This document shows positions 1 to 7,375 of a DNA stretch of 64,000 bases, piece after piece. Source of the stretch: Streptomyces roseoviridis (GTDB taxonomy: Bacteria; Actinomycetota; Actinomycetes; Streptomycetales; Streptomycetaceae); the NCBI RefSeq assembly GCF_039535235.1, contig NZ_BAAAWU010000001.1, positions 6,389,001-6,453,000 on the forward strand, written 5' to 3'. A program made the translations under genes and the position numbers. Every line of letters starts with the position of its first letter. The first letter of the stretch is position 1. The notes under the pieces were generated by a model. That model was given only the letters and a program-made list of their open reading frames with translations. It ran no database searches and was not told the DNA's origin.

Positions 1-2153
1 TCACCACCCAGGAGATCCGCGCGATCACCGACCTGGTCGCCGCCCGCAAGGTGTTCTACGAGGCCAACCTGGAGATCCTGCCCGGCTCCGAACGCCAGCG
101 CTTCGAGAAGTACTGGACCGGCCCCGAGACCGCGCCGCTGCGCAAGGCGGAGGAGTCCCTCATCACGGCGGGCCCCACCGACAGCCCCCGGACCGTCACC
201 GCCGAACGCTGGCAGGAGCACGCCACCCCCGTCCTCGACGACCTCGCCCGCGAGAACACCGCCGCCGGCGACCGCTACCAGGATCGGGTCCAGCCCGCCG
301 CGTACAGCGTGCTGCTCAAGGCCGGCGTCGCCGGCGTCCTCGGCTTCGTCGCCCTCCTCGTCTCCGTCGTCGTCTCCGTCCGCATCGGCCGCGACCTCGT
401 CCGCGACCTGCGCCTGCTCCGCAAGGAGGCCCAGGAGGTCTCCGGCGTCCGCCTGCCCAGCGTCATGCGCCGGCTCGCCGCCGGCGAGCACGTCGACGTC
501 GAGACCGAGGTGCCCCACCTGCGGTACGCCGAGGACGAGGTCGGCCAGGTCGGCCAGGCCCTCAACACCCTCCAGCGCGCCGCCGTCGAGGCCGCCGTCA
601 AGCAGGCCGACATGCGCCGCGGCGTCGCCGAGGTCTTCGTCAACCTCGCCCGCCGCAACCAGGTCCTGCTGCACCGCCAGCTGACCCTCCTCGACACCAT
701 GGAGCGCCGCACCGAGGACACCGAGGAGCTCGCCGACCTCTTCCGGCTCGACCACCTCACCACCCGCATGCGCCGGCACGCCGAGGGCCTGGTGATCCTC
801 TCCGGCGCCGCCCCCTCCCGCCAGTGGCGCAAGCCCGTCCAGCTCATGGACGTCGTCCGCGCCGCCGTCGCCGAGGTCGAGGACTACGAGCGCATCGAGG
901 TCCGCCGGCTGCCCCGGCTCGGCGTCGGCGGCCCCGCCGTCGCCGACCTCACCCATCTGATCGCCGAACTCCTCGAGAACGCCACCGTCTTCTCCCCGCC
1001 GCACACCGCCGTCCAGGTGCTCGGCGAGCGCGTCGCCAACGGCTTCACCCTGGAGATCCACGACCGCGGCCTTGGCATGAACCCCGACGCCCTGCTCGAC
1101 GCCAATCTGCGCCTCGCCGAGACACCCGAGTTCGAACTCTCCGACACCGACCGCCTCGGCCTCTTCGTGGTCAGCCGCCTCGCCCAGCGCCAGAACGTCC
1201 GCGTCTCCCTCCAGCCCTCCCCGTACGGAGGCACCACCGCGGTCGTCTTCATCCCGGCCGCGCTGCTCACCGACGCCCCCGAGACCCAGGGCGCCGGCTT
1301 CCGGCTCGACCGCAAGAGCATGGACCCCCGCACGGCCACGGCCCGCGACGCCGCCGGGCCCGAAGGGCTGACTGGCGGCCGGCCCGCGCTCACCCAGGTC
1401 CGCGACGCCGCCCTGGGCGGCCCCGTCGAGCTGGAGGCCCCGCTGGACGCCGACGGCCTGGAGGACCTCCTCGGCGGCGCGGCCGACCTCCTCGACACCG
1501 AGAGCGAGCGCGGTGGCCTGTTCCGGGCCCGCGAGCACCGCCGCCGCGGCGACCAGCACCAGAGCCAGGGCCAGAAGCAGAAGCAGGGCCAGAAGCAGGG
1601 CCGGCACCAGCAGAGCTCCGAGCGCCCCGGCGGCCGCACGGCCGACGACACCCCCGCCGGGCCGGTCCCGCTGCCCCGCCGCCGCCCGCCGACGCTCGTC
1701 GTCGACCACGGCCGGCGCCTGGACGAACCGGGCCGCGCCCACCCCGGCGCGGGACCGGCCGGCGACCCGGACGGCTCCGGCCCCGGCTCCCGCGCCGACG
1801 ACACGATGGAGTTGGCCCGGGTCCGCCCCGCGCCCACCCTCGTCCCCGTACCGCAGGAGGAGGCGGCCCCGTTCGGCGGGCTGCCCCGCCGCGTCCGCCA
1901 GGCCAGCCTCGCGCCCCAGCTGCGCGCCACCGACGACCGCGCCGGGGACGGGCGGAACCGGGACGGGCGGGACGGGGACCGGAAGGGCGCCACGGCCGGC
2001 TCCGGCGCCGCCACCGAGACCGACTCCTTCGAGCGCGACGCCGAGGAGGTGCGCAGCCGCATGGCCTCGATGCAGCGGGGCTGGCAGCGCGGACGCCGGC
2101 AGAACGCCGAAACGACAGCACCAGGAACGACACCCGAGGGGGACGGTCGATGA
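1..2153 (+). CDS. cvnA: Conservon sensor histidine kinase-like protein CvnA (5' truncated)
   Basis: This is the membrane sensor component of a conservon, the four-gene unit of streptomycetes whose products form a membrane-associated complex resembling a G-protein receptor system. The reading frame is open from base 3, so the true start lies left of the window; the GTG at 51 is internal. Numbering from that GTG, one membrane segment spans about residues 87-110 and is followed by a HAMP-like linker. A DHLTTRMRRHAE H-box lies near 235-250, an ELLENATVFSPP N-box near 305-316, then a DRGLGM ATP-lid motif. The last 250 residues are disordered, rich in Arg, Pro and Gly, with a Gln/Lys-rich stretch near 500-520. 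The stop overlaps the cvnB start (ATGA), which implies translational coupling. Family assignment rests on the domains and on the four-gene order. Confidence 0.9.
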   Translation, partial: TTQEIRAITDLVAARKVFYEANLEILPGSERQRFEKYWTGPETAPLRKAEESLITAGPTDSPRTVTAERWQEHATPVLDDLARENTAAGDRYQDRVQPAAYSVLLKAGVAGVLGFVALLVSVVVSVRIGRDLVRDLRLLRKEAQEVSGVRLPSVMRRLAAGEHVDVETEVPHLRYAEDEVGQVGQALNTLQRAAVEAAVKQADMRRGVAEVFVNLARRNQVLLHRQLTLLDTMERRTEDTEELADLFRLDHLTTRMRRHAEGLVILSGAAPSRQWRKPVQLMDVVRAAVAEVEDYERIEVRRLPRLGVGGPAVADLTHLIAELLENATVFSPPHTAVQVLGERVANGFTLEIHDRGLGMNPDALLDANLRLAETPEFELSDTDRLGLFVVSRLAQRQNVRVSLQPSPYGGTTAVVFIPAALLTDAPETQGAGFRLDRKSMDPRTATARDAAGPEGLTGGRPALTQVRDAALGGPVELEAPLDADGLEDLLGGAADLLDTESERGGLFRAREHRRRGDQHQSQGQKQKQGQKQGRHQQSSERPGGRTADDTPAGPVPLPRRRPPTLVVDHGRRLDEPGRAHPGAGPAGDPDGSGPGSRADDTMELARVRPAPTLVPVPQEEAAPFGGLPRRVRQASLAPQLRATDDRAGDGRNRDGRDGDRKGATAGSGAATETDSFERDAEEVRSRMASMQRGWQRGRRQNAETTAPGTTPEGDGR

Positions 2154-2584
2154 CCGCACCGAACGCCGCAGCAGCCCACAGCTCCACCCACGGCAACGGG
2201 GAGCTGAACTGGCTCCTCGACGAACTCGTCCAGCGCGTCGGCTCCATCCGCAAGGCCCTGGTGCTCTCCAGCGACGGCCTGGCCACCGGCGCCTCGCAGG
2301 ACCTCTCCCGCGAGGACGGCGAGCACCTCGCCGCCGTCGCCTCCGGCTTCCACAGCCTCGCCAAGGGCGTGGGCCGCCACTTCGAGGCGGGCAGGGTGCG
2401 CCAGACCGTGGTCGAGCTGGAGGACGCCTTCCTCTTCGTCACCGCCGCCGGCGACGGCAGCTGCCTGGCCGTCCTCGCCGACGCCGACTCCGACGTCGGC
2501 CAGGTCGCGTACGAGATGACCCTCATGGTCAAGCGGGTCGGCGCGCACCTCGCCACGGCGCCCAGGACCGGGCTGCCGGCCTGA
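2150..2584 (+). CDS. cvnB: Roadblock/LC7 domain protein CvnB
   Basis: This is a 144-residue Roadblock/LC7 protein, the second conservon component. In related systems such proteins bind and modulate the small GTPase partner (here CvnD). The N-terminus (about 20 residues) is flexible. The core begins at ELNWLLDELVQRV and runs through alternating strands and helices typical of the fold (IRKALVLSSDG, FLFVTAAGDGSCLAVLAD). The ATG at 2150 overlaps the upstream stop by four bases, and GAGGGGGA lies just upstream as ribosome site, so the start is well supported. It sits between CvnA and the DUF742 protein, as in other conservons. Confidence 0.93.
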   Translation: MTAPNAAAAHSSTHGNGELNWLLDELVQRVGSIRKALVLSSDGLATGASQDLSREDGEHLAAVASGFHSLAKGVGRHFEAGRVRQTVVELEDAFLFVTAAGDGSCLAVLADADSDVGQVAYEMTLMVKRVGAHLATAPRTGLPA

Positions 2585-2604
2585 GGATGGATGAGGGGGA
2601 CGGG

Positions 2605-3033
2605 ATGAGGGACACCGACCGGGCCGGCCGCCGGTCCAGAGCCACCCACGAGGATGCGCCCGGCCACTGGTTCGACGACGAGGCGGGCCCGGTGGTCCGC
2701 CCGTACGCGATGACCCGTGGCCGCACCAGTGCCGCCACCCGCCACCGGCTCGACCTCATCGCGGTGGTGGTGCCCGAACCGGCCGCCGACGACCCCGGCC
2801 GCGACCAGACGCTGTCCCCCGAACACGTGGAGATCGTCGAACGCTGCTCCGAGCAGCCGCAGTCGATCGCCGAGCTCGCCGCGGGACTCGACCTCCCCGT
2901 CGGGGTGGTACGGGTCCTCGTCGGGGACCTCGTCGAGGACGAGCTCGTCCACGTGACCCGCCCCGTTCCGCCGGCCGAGCTGCCGGACGTGAGCATCCTT
3001 CGCGAGGTGATCAATGGCCTTCGGGCGCTCTAG
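2605..3033 (+). CDS. cvnC: DUF742 family protein CvnC
   Basis: This is the DUF742 component of the conservon, about 142 residues. The visible core contains VVRPYAMTRGRT, then a winged-helix-like part (HVEIVERCSEQPQSIAELA, followed by VGVVRVLVGDLV) and ends with ILREVINGLRAL, typical of the family. I chose the ATG at 2605 because GAGGGGGA ends about five bases before it. The in-frame ATG at 2587 has no properly spaced ribosome site and would add only six residues. The 3' end overlaps cvnD by 20 bp. The exact biochemical role is unknown; it is presumed to be part of the membrane-associated complex. Confidence 0.9.
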   Translation: MRDTDRAGRRSRATHEDAPGHWFDDEAGPVVRPYAMTRGRTSAATRHRLDLIAVVVPEPAADDPGRDQTLSPEHVEIVERCSEQPQSIAELAAGLDLPVGVVRVLVGDLVEDELVHVTRPVPPAELPDVSILREVINGLRAL

Positions 3034-3619
3034 CCGCAAGCAGCAGCCGCCGGTCGAACCGGTGACGCTGAAGATCCTCGTCGCGGGCGGCTTCGGAGTC
3101 GGCAAGACCACCCTGGTGGGCGCGGTCAGCGAGATCCGGCCGCTGCGCACCGAGGAGATCCTCAGCGAAGCCGGCCGGCCGGTCGACGACCTGCACGGCG
3201 TCGAGACCAAGGCGACCACCACCGTCGCCATGGACTTCGGGCGGATCACGCTGCGCGAGGACCTGGTCCTCTACCTCTTCGGCACCCCGGGACAGGACCG
3301 CTTCTGGTTCCTGTGGGACGAGCTCGCCCAGGGCGCGCTCGGCGCGGTCGTGCTCGCCGACACTCGGCGCCTGGAGGACAGCTTCGCCGCCATCGACTAC
3401 TTCGAGCGGCGCGGCATCCCGTTCACGGTCGCCGTCAACTGCTTCGAGGGCGCCCGCCGTTACGCGCCGGAGACGGTCCGGGGCGCGCTCGACCTCGACC
3501 CCGAGGTGGAGCTGCTGCTGTGCGACGCCCGGGACCGCGAGTCGGTCAAGAACGTCCTCGTCGCGGTCGTCGAGAACGCCCTGGCCCTGGCGGAAGGCCC
3601 CAAGGTGCTGACGACCTGA
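3014..3619 (+). CDS. cvnD: Conservon small GTPase CvnD
   Basis: This is a 201-residue Ras-like GTP-binding protein, the output switch of the conservon. The P-loop GGFGVGKT is at residues 25-32. The switch II region reads LFGTPGQDRF, with Gly where most GTPases have the DxxG Asp; the same form is usual for this family. A VNCFEG segment sits in the position of the base-recognition motif. The ORF overlaps the end of cvnC by 20 bp and is the last gene of the unit, followed by an inverted repeat. Confidence 0.92.
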   Translation: MAFGRSSRKQQPPVEPVTLKILVAGGFGVGKTTLVGAVSEIRPLRTEEILSEAGRPVDDLHGVETKATTTVAMDFGRITLREDLVLYLFGTPGQDRFWFLWDELAQGALGAVVLADTRRLEDSFAAIDYFERRGIPFTVAVNCFEGARRYAPETVRGALDLDPEVELLLCDARDRESVKNVLVAVVENALALAEGPKVLTT

Positions 3620-3654
3620 GGCCCGAGGATCTGAGGTCGGGGACCTGACGTCGA

Positions 3655-3682
3655 GGGCCTCAGGCCCGGTGACCTGAGGCCC
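3655..3682 (+). terminator. Inverted repeat after cvnD, possible terminator
   Basis: GGGCCTCAGG (3655-3664) pairs perfectly with CCTGAGGCCC (3673-3682) across an 8-nt loop. The element ACCTGAGGCCCGAGG occurs twice (3614-3628 and 3672-3686), so the region is also a short repeat cluster. It lies 35 bp after the conservon stop, but there is no U-tract. Confidence 0.5.
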
Positions 3683-3793
3683 GAGGCCCGAGGCCCTGAG
3701 GACACCGGGGCACGGCCCGCACGGAACCCGGCCCGCAGGCCGGCCGCCGTCGGACGCCGCCGGCCGTCGGCCTCGCGCACCACGGGCCGGGCC

Positions 3794-3946
3794 GTTGCCC
3801 CGCGTGCCACGGCCCGGTCGCCCGCCGCTGGTGCCGCTGGTGCCGCAGGTCACGCACCACGGGCCCGGCTGTTGCCCCGCGTGCCACGGCCCGGTCGCCC
3901 GCCGCTGGTGCCGCTGGTGCCGCAGGTCACGCACCACGGGCCCGGC
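3794..3946. repeat. 77-bp tandem direct repeat, two copies
   Basis: Bases 3794-3870 and 3871-3947 are almost identical 77-bp units beginning GTTGCCCCGCGTGCC and ending GCACCACGGGCCCGG. A partial, degenerate third unit precedes them at about 3776-3793. The unit length is not a multiple of three and the repeats lie between the convergent cvnD and thiolase genes. The second copy abuts the thiolase stop codon. I see no coding function. Confidence 0.85.
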
Positions 3947-3955
3947 CGCCGGGCC

Positions 3956-5143
3956 TCAGCGCACCGCGACCACCGCCGAACCGTGGCCGAACAGGCCCTG
4001 GTTCGCGGTGATCCCGGCCCGCGCCCCCGGCACCTGCCGGTCGCCCGCCGTCCCGCGCAGCTGCCAGGTCAGCTCGCAGACCTGGGCGATGGCCTGCGCG
4101 GGCACCGCCTCTCCGAAGGAGGCGAGCCCGCCGCTCGGGTTCACCGGGACGCGCCCGCCCAGCGCGGTCGCCCCGTCCCGCAGCAGCTTCGCGCCCTCGC
4201 CCGCCCCGCACAGGCCGATGTCCTCGTACCACTCCAGCTCCAGGGCCGTGGACAGGTCGTACACCTCCGCCAGGGACAGGTCCTCCGGGCCGAGCCCCGC
4301 CTCCTCGTACGCGGCGCGGGCGACTGAGGAACGGAAGGTGTGCGGCGCGGGGGAGACCGCCGCGGCGGAGTCGGTCGCGATGTCGGGCAGGTCGAGGACC
4401 GTCCTCGGATAGGCCGGGGTGACCGTGGACACGGCCCGGATACGGACCGGATCCGGGTGCCCGTGCCGCCGGGCGAACTCCATGCCGGACAGGACGAGCG
4501 CCGCGCCCCCGTCGGAGGTCGCGCAGATGTCGAGCAGGCGCAGCGGATCGGCGACCACCGGCGAGACGGCCACCTCCGCCGCGCTTACCGGTGTGCGGTA
4601 GCGGGCGAGCGGATTGAGCGCGCCCGCCGCCGCGTTCTTCACCTTCACCAGGGCGAAGTCCTCGGGCGTGTCCCCGTACAGGGCCATCCTGCGCCGGGCG
4701 TAGAGCCCGAAGTACGCGGGGTTGGTCGCCCCCAGCACCCGGAAGCGCAGCCAGTCGGGGTCGTCGGGGCGGTCGCCGCCCGCCGGGGCGAAGAAACCCT
4801 TCGGCGCGGAGTCGGCGCCGACCACGAGCACCACGTCCGCGAGCCCGGCCAGGATCTGCGCCCGGGCGGTGCCGATGGCCTGGGCCCCGGAGGCGCAGGC
4901 GGCGTAGACGCTGGTCACCCGTGTGCCCTGCCAGCCGAGCGCCTGGGCGAAGGTGGCCCCGGCCACGTAACCGGGGTAGCCGCAGCGCACGGTGTCGGCG
5001 CCGACGACCGACGTGACGTCCTGCCAGCCGAGCCCCGCGTCGGCGAGCGCGGCCCGGGCGGCGGCCGTCCCGTACGTGACGAAGCCGCGGCCCCACTTTC
5101 CCCACGGGTGCATCCCGGCCCCGAGCACGGCGATGTCGTTCAT
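3956..5143 (-). CDS. Thiolase-superfamily lipid-transfer protein / Ltp2-like aldolase
   Basis: This 395-residue protein belongs to the thiolase superfamily, in the subgroup often annotated lipid-transfer protein or acetyl-CoA acetyltransferase. The nucleophile loop YAACASGAQA is present (Cys83). The usual GHPxG histidine motif is replaced by GGLASFGEAVPAQ; the C-terminal NQGLFGHGSAV is kept. The partner gene just upstream encodes a DUF35 zinc-ribbon/OB protein and overlaps it by four bases. Known thiolase-fold/DUF35 pairs include steroid side-chain retro-aldolases (Ltp2) and acyltransferases, so acyl-CoA chemistry is likely but the substrate is not visible. The start at 5143 is fixed by the ATGA overlap. 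Confidence 0.8.
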   Translation of the reverse strand: MNDIAVLGAGMHPWGKWGRGFVTYGTAAARAALADAGLGWQDVTSVVGADTVRCGYPGYVAGATFAQALGWQGTRVTSVYAACASGAQAIGTARAQILAGLADVVLVVGADSAPKGFFAPAGGDRPDDPDWLRFRVLGATNPAYFGLYARRRMALYGDTPEDFALVKVKNAAAGALNPLARYRTPVSAAEVAVSPVVADPLRLLDICATSDGGAALVLSGMEFARRHGHPDPVRIRAVSTVTPAYPRTVLDLPDIATDSAAAVSPAPHTFRSSVARAAYEEAGLGPEDLSLAEVYDLSTALELEWYEDIGLCGAGEGAKLLRDGATALGGRVPVNPSGGLASFGEAVPAQAIAQVCELTWQLRGTAGDRQVPGARAGITANQGLFGHGSAVVAVR

Positions 5144-5745
5144 CCCCGCGCCTTCCCGGAGTCCGCGGAGCCCCCGGGCCGGCCGGGTTCCCCGGGTTCC
5201 CCGGGCTCGGCGGGGTGCCGGGAGTCCTCGGAGTCAGCCGTCCCAACACCAGGGGCAGCATCACCGGGGTCGCCGGCAGGCTGATGCCGCGCCACCGGCC
5301 GCCAGTGCCACGTGGTCCAGACGTGCTCGTCGTCCTCGTGGAGCACGCCCGGCACGAGCTCCACCTCCGCCCCCACGGCCAGGTCGTCCGTCCGCACGCC
5401 CGGCGCGGCCTGTCCGAGGACCACCATGGCCTCGGCCGCGAGCTCCACCGCGACGAGCGTGTACGGCTCCCAGGGAGCGCCCGGATCGGAGACGTACGGA
5501 GCCGGGGGGCGGTACCGGCCGTCGGTGTACGACCAGATCCGACCGCGCCGGGAGAGCGGCGTCTCGGTGAGCTCACCACCGCCGGGGCAGTGCGGATTGC
5601 GGCACCAGTCGTCCTCACGGGGGAAGAAGACCGAGGCGCAGGCGGTGCAGCGGGTCCCGAGGAGCCGGAACTCCCCGTCCGGGACGGGGCCGTCGGCGTC
5701 GTGGGTGAACCAGCCGGCCACCACCGGCCTGCGCGTCCGTGCCAT
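5140..5745 (-). CDS. DUF35 zinc-ribbon / OB-fold protein, thiolase partner
   Basis: This is a 201-residue member of the DUF35 (OB-fold nucleic-acid-binding-like, acyl-CoA-associated) family. The N-terminal rubredoxin-like zinc ribbon has CTAC and CRNPHC cysteine pairs near residues 32-53. The OB-fold follows (GRIWSYTDGRY to ELVPGVL). About 45 C-terminal residues are Pro/Gly-rich and disordered, longer than in most homologs. It precedes the thiolase gene with a four-base overlap, so the two products are probably made in equal amounts and form a complex. AGAGGAGG lies about nine bases before the ATG at 5745. A perfect palindrome lies just upstream. Confidence 0.85.
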   Translation of the reverse strand: MARTRRPVVAGWFTHDADGPVPDGEFRLLGTRCTACASVFFPREDDWCRNPHCPGGGELTETPLSRRGRIWSYTDGRYRPPAPYVSDPGAPWEPYTLVAVELAAEAMVVLGQAAPGVRTDDLAVGAEVELVPGVLHEDDEHVWTTWHWRPVARHQPAGDPGDAAPGVGTADSEDSRHPAEPGEPGEPGRPGGSADSGKARG

Positions 5746-5763
5746 TTCTCCGGCCTCCTCTGA

Positions 5764-5780
5764 TCTGACGAAGCGTCAGA
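5764..5780 (-). promoter_or_regulatory. Palindromic operator upstream of the thiolase/DUF35 operon
   Basis: TCTGACG-AAG-CGTCAGA is a perfect 7-3-7 inverted repeat, 19-35 bp before the DUF35 start codon, overlapping the presumed 5' leader. The size and symmetry fit a TetR-family repressor that senses an acyl-CoA, but no regulator gene is adjacent. Inference only. Confidence 0.55.
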
Positions 5781-5814
5781 AGTCTGGCACGGGCGGGCCC
5801 GGCGCCGGAAGACG

Positions 5815-6657
5815 TCAGTGCCCCGCCACCGACCTGCGTGCCACCGGGAAGTCGAAGAAGGCCGAGGGGAACGGCTCCGGCTTGAAGGTGAAGTGCCACC
5901 ACTCCTCGGGCAGGTTGACGAACCCCTGCTCCGCCAGCGCGTTCCGCAGCAGGTCCCGGTTGGCCCGCTGGGCGCCCTGGACGCGGGGGTCGTCGGTGTG
6001 GGAGAGGGTGTCGAAGCAGTCGAAACCCGTGCCCATGTCGAGGGAGTTGTCCGGGAAGCGCTCGCCCTGGGGCCGGAAGCACTCCACCAGGGGCTCGCCC
6101 GGCACGTACGGGCGGGTCGGCGCGGCCGGCAGCCGCACGACCGTGACGTCCACCGTCGAGCCCCTGCTGTGGCCCGACTTCTCCGCGATGTAACCGTCCG
6201 CGAACAGCCGCGACTTGTCGACCAGCGGATAGAACTCCCGCTTCATCCGCTCGTCGTCCAGGTCCTTCGCCCAGCGCACGAAGTGGTCCACCGCCCGCTG
6301 GGGCCGATAGCAGTCGTACACCTTGAGCGTGTAGCCCCTGGCCAGGAGCTTCACCTGGGCGCGGTGCAGCGCCTCGGCGGCGGGCCGGGTGAGGATGCAC
6401 ACCGGCTGGCGGTAGCCGTCGACGCGCTCGCCCACGAAGTTGTGCTCCGTGGTGTAGCGCATCTCCTGGAGGATCGTCGGGTCCACCCGGTCCAGGGCCA
6501 CGAACTCACGCGGTGCACGGGACTCCGGGGCCGCTCCGGCCGGGGGCGCGGTGGCGGTGGCGGACGCGGCGAGCAGGCCGGCGAGGGCCAGCGCGCCGAG
6601 GGCGCGCAGGGCGGAGGCACGTCCCGTCAGTCGCTTCAGTGCTGTCATGTGCACCAT
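5815..6657 (-). CDS. Secreted D-alanyl-D-alanine dipeptidase, VanX-like (peptidase family M15D)
   Basis: This 280-residue exported zinc peptidase most likely cleaves D-Ala-D-Ala or related muropeptide dipeptides. A signal peptide is clear: a basic N-terminus, a hydrophobic core near residues 18-32, and an Ala-rich cleavage region at PPAGAAPES. Zinc ligands sit in SGHSRGSTVDVT (His and Asp, about residues 157-167) and in EEWWHF (catalytic Glu, His, about 252-256). RYTTEHNFVG and YDCYRPQRA are also VanX landmarks. An in-frame ATG three codons downstream (6648) is an equally possible start; neither has a strong ribosome site. No vanHA-like genes are nearby, so a wall-recycling role fits better than glycopeptide resistance. 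Confidence 0.85.
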   Translation of the reverse strand: MVHMTALKRLTGRASALRALGALALAGLLAASATATAPPAGAAPESRAPREFVALDRVDPTILQEMRYTTEHNFVGERVDGYRQPVCILTRPAAEALHRAQVKLLARGYTLKVYDCYRPQRAVDHFVRWAKDLDDERMKREFYPLVDKSRLFADGYIAEKSGHSRGSTVDVTVVRLPAAPTRPYVPGEPLVECFRPQGERFPDNSLDMGTGFDCFDTLSHTDDPRVQGAQRANRDLLRNALAEQGFVNLPEEWWHFTFKPEPFPSAFFDFPVARRSVAGH

Positions 6658-6706
6658 CTATCAGCTACGGCAGCGGCGGGGAAGGCGCATCGCATACGGT
6701 CGGCCC

Positions 6707-7225
6707 GTGACCGACTCCTCACCGCACTCCCACTGCTCCTCCTGCGGCACCCGCTACCCGGCGGGATCCGCCGCCGCCTGGCCCCGCACCTGCGCCGCCT
6801 GCGGCACCACCGCCTACCGCAACCCGCTTCCCGTCGCCGTCGCGCTGCTTCCCGTCACCGGCGCCGGGGGCACCGCGCTCGTCGCCATCACGCGCACCAT
6901 CCCGCCACAGTCCGGCCGGGCCGCCCTGCCGGGCGGCTTCATCGACTTCGGCGAGCTCTGGCAGGAGGCCGTGGTGCGCGAACTGCGCGAGGAGACCGGG
7001 ATCGAGGCCGCCGCCGAGGACGTACGGCTCGCCGACGCCCTCAGCTCCCCGGCCGGGCACCTCCTCCTCTTCGGTCTCCTCCCGCCCCGCCCGGTGAGCG
7101 CCCTCCCGCCGTCCGCCCCGACCGACGAGACCAGCGGGCACCACGTGCTGCACGGCCCCGAGGAGCTGGCTTTCCCGCTGCACACGGAGGCGGTGCGGCG
7201 CTTCTTCGCGGGGGCGTACGGGTGA
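6707..7225 (+). CDS. NUDIX hydrolase with N-terminal zinc ribbon
   Basis: This 172-residue protein hydrolyses a nucleoside diphosphate linked to another moiety; the exact substrate is not evident. The N-terminus has two CxxC pairs (CSSCG and CAACG, about residues 9-29), as in NudC-type and ADP-sugar hydrolases. The NUDIX box matches fully (GX5EX7REUXEEXGU), starting at GGFIDFGE near residue 76 and ending REETGIE. I chose the GTG at 6707 because the zinc ribbon begins right after it and the longer frame upstream overlaps the divergent VanX-like gene. It is convergent with the GH31 gene and closed by a hairpin. Confidence 0.85.
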   Translation: MTDSSPHSHCSSCGTRYPAGSAAAWPRTCAACGTTAYRNPLPVAVALLPVTGAGGTALVAITRTIPPQSGRAALPGGFIDFGELWQEAVVRELREETGIEAAAEDVRLADALSSPAGHLLLFGLLPPRPVSALPPSAPTDETSGHHVLHGPEELAFPLHTEAVRRFFAGAYG

Positions 7226-7235
7226 GCGGACGGTT

Positions 7236-7277
7236 GGATCCAATATCCGGGATCCAATATCCGGGATTCGATATTCG
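7236..7277. repeat. 14-bp tandem repeat, three copies
   Basis: GGATCCAATATCCG occurs at 7236-7249 and 7250-7263, followed by a diverged copy GGATTCGATATTCG at 7264-7277. Each unit is itself an inverted repeat (GGAT-n5-ATCC). More GGATCC-containing palindromes follow up to 7359. This AT-richer island stands out in the high-GC surroundings. Confidence 0.85.
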
Positions 7278-7325
7278 GGACATTGGATCCGACGACCATG
7301 GTCGGGCCTGGTGATCCGACGTCCC

Positions 7326-7359
7326 GGATCCCGGATCCCCTGTGCCGGATCCGGGATCC
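7326..7359. terminator. Bidirectional hairpin between NUDIX and GH31 genes
   Basis: GGATCCCGGATCC (7326-7338) pairs perfectly with GGATCCGGGATCC (7347-7359) around an 8-nt loop. It lies between convergent stops at 7225 and 7376, where a factor-independent terminator serving both strands is expected. There is no U-tract, as is common in Streptomyces. Confidence 0.65.
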
Positions 7360-7375
7360 CGTCACCCCTCACCCC

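Noticed and set aside
824..2153. An Arg/Pro-rich frame inside cvnA running toward cvnB
   Set aside because: Frame-shifted shadow; only its end, from 2150, is the real cvnB.
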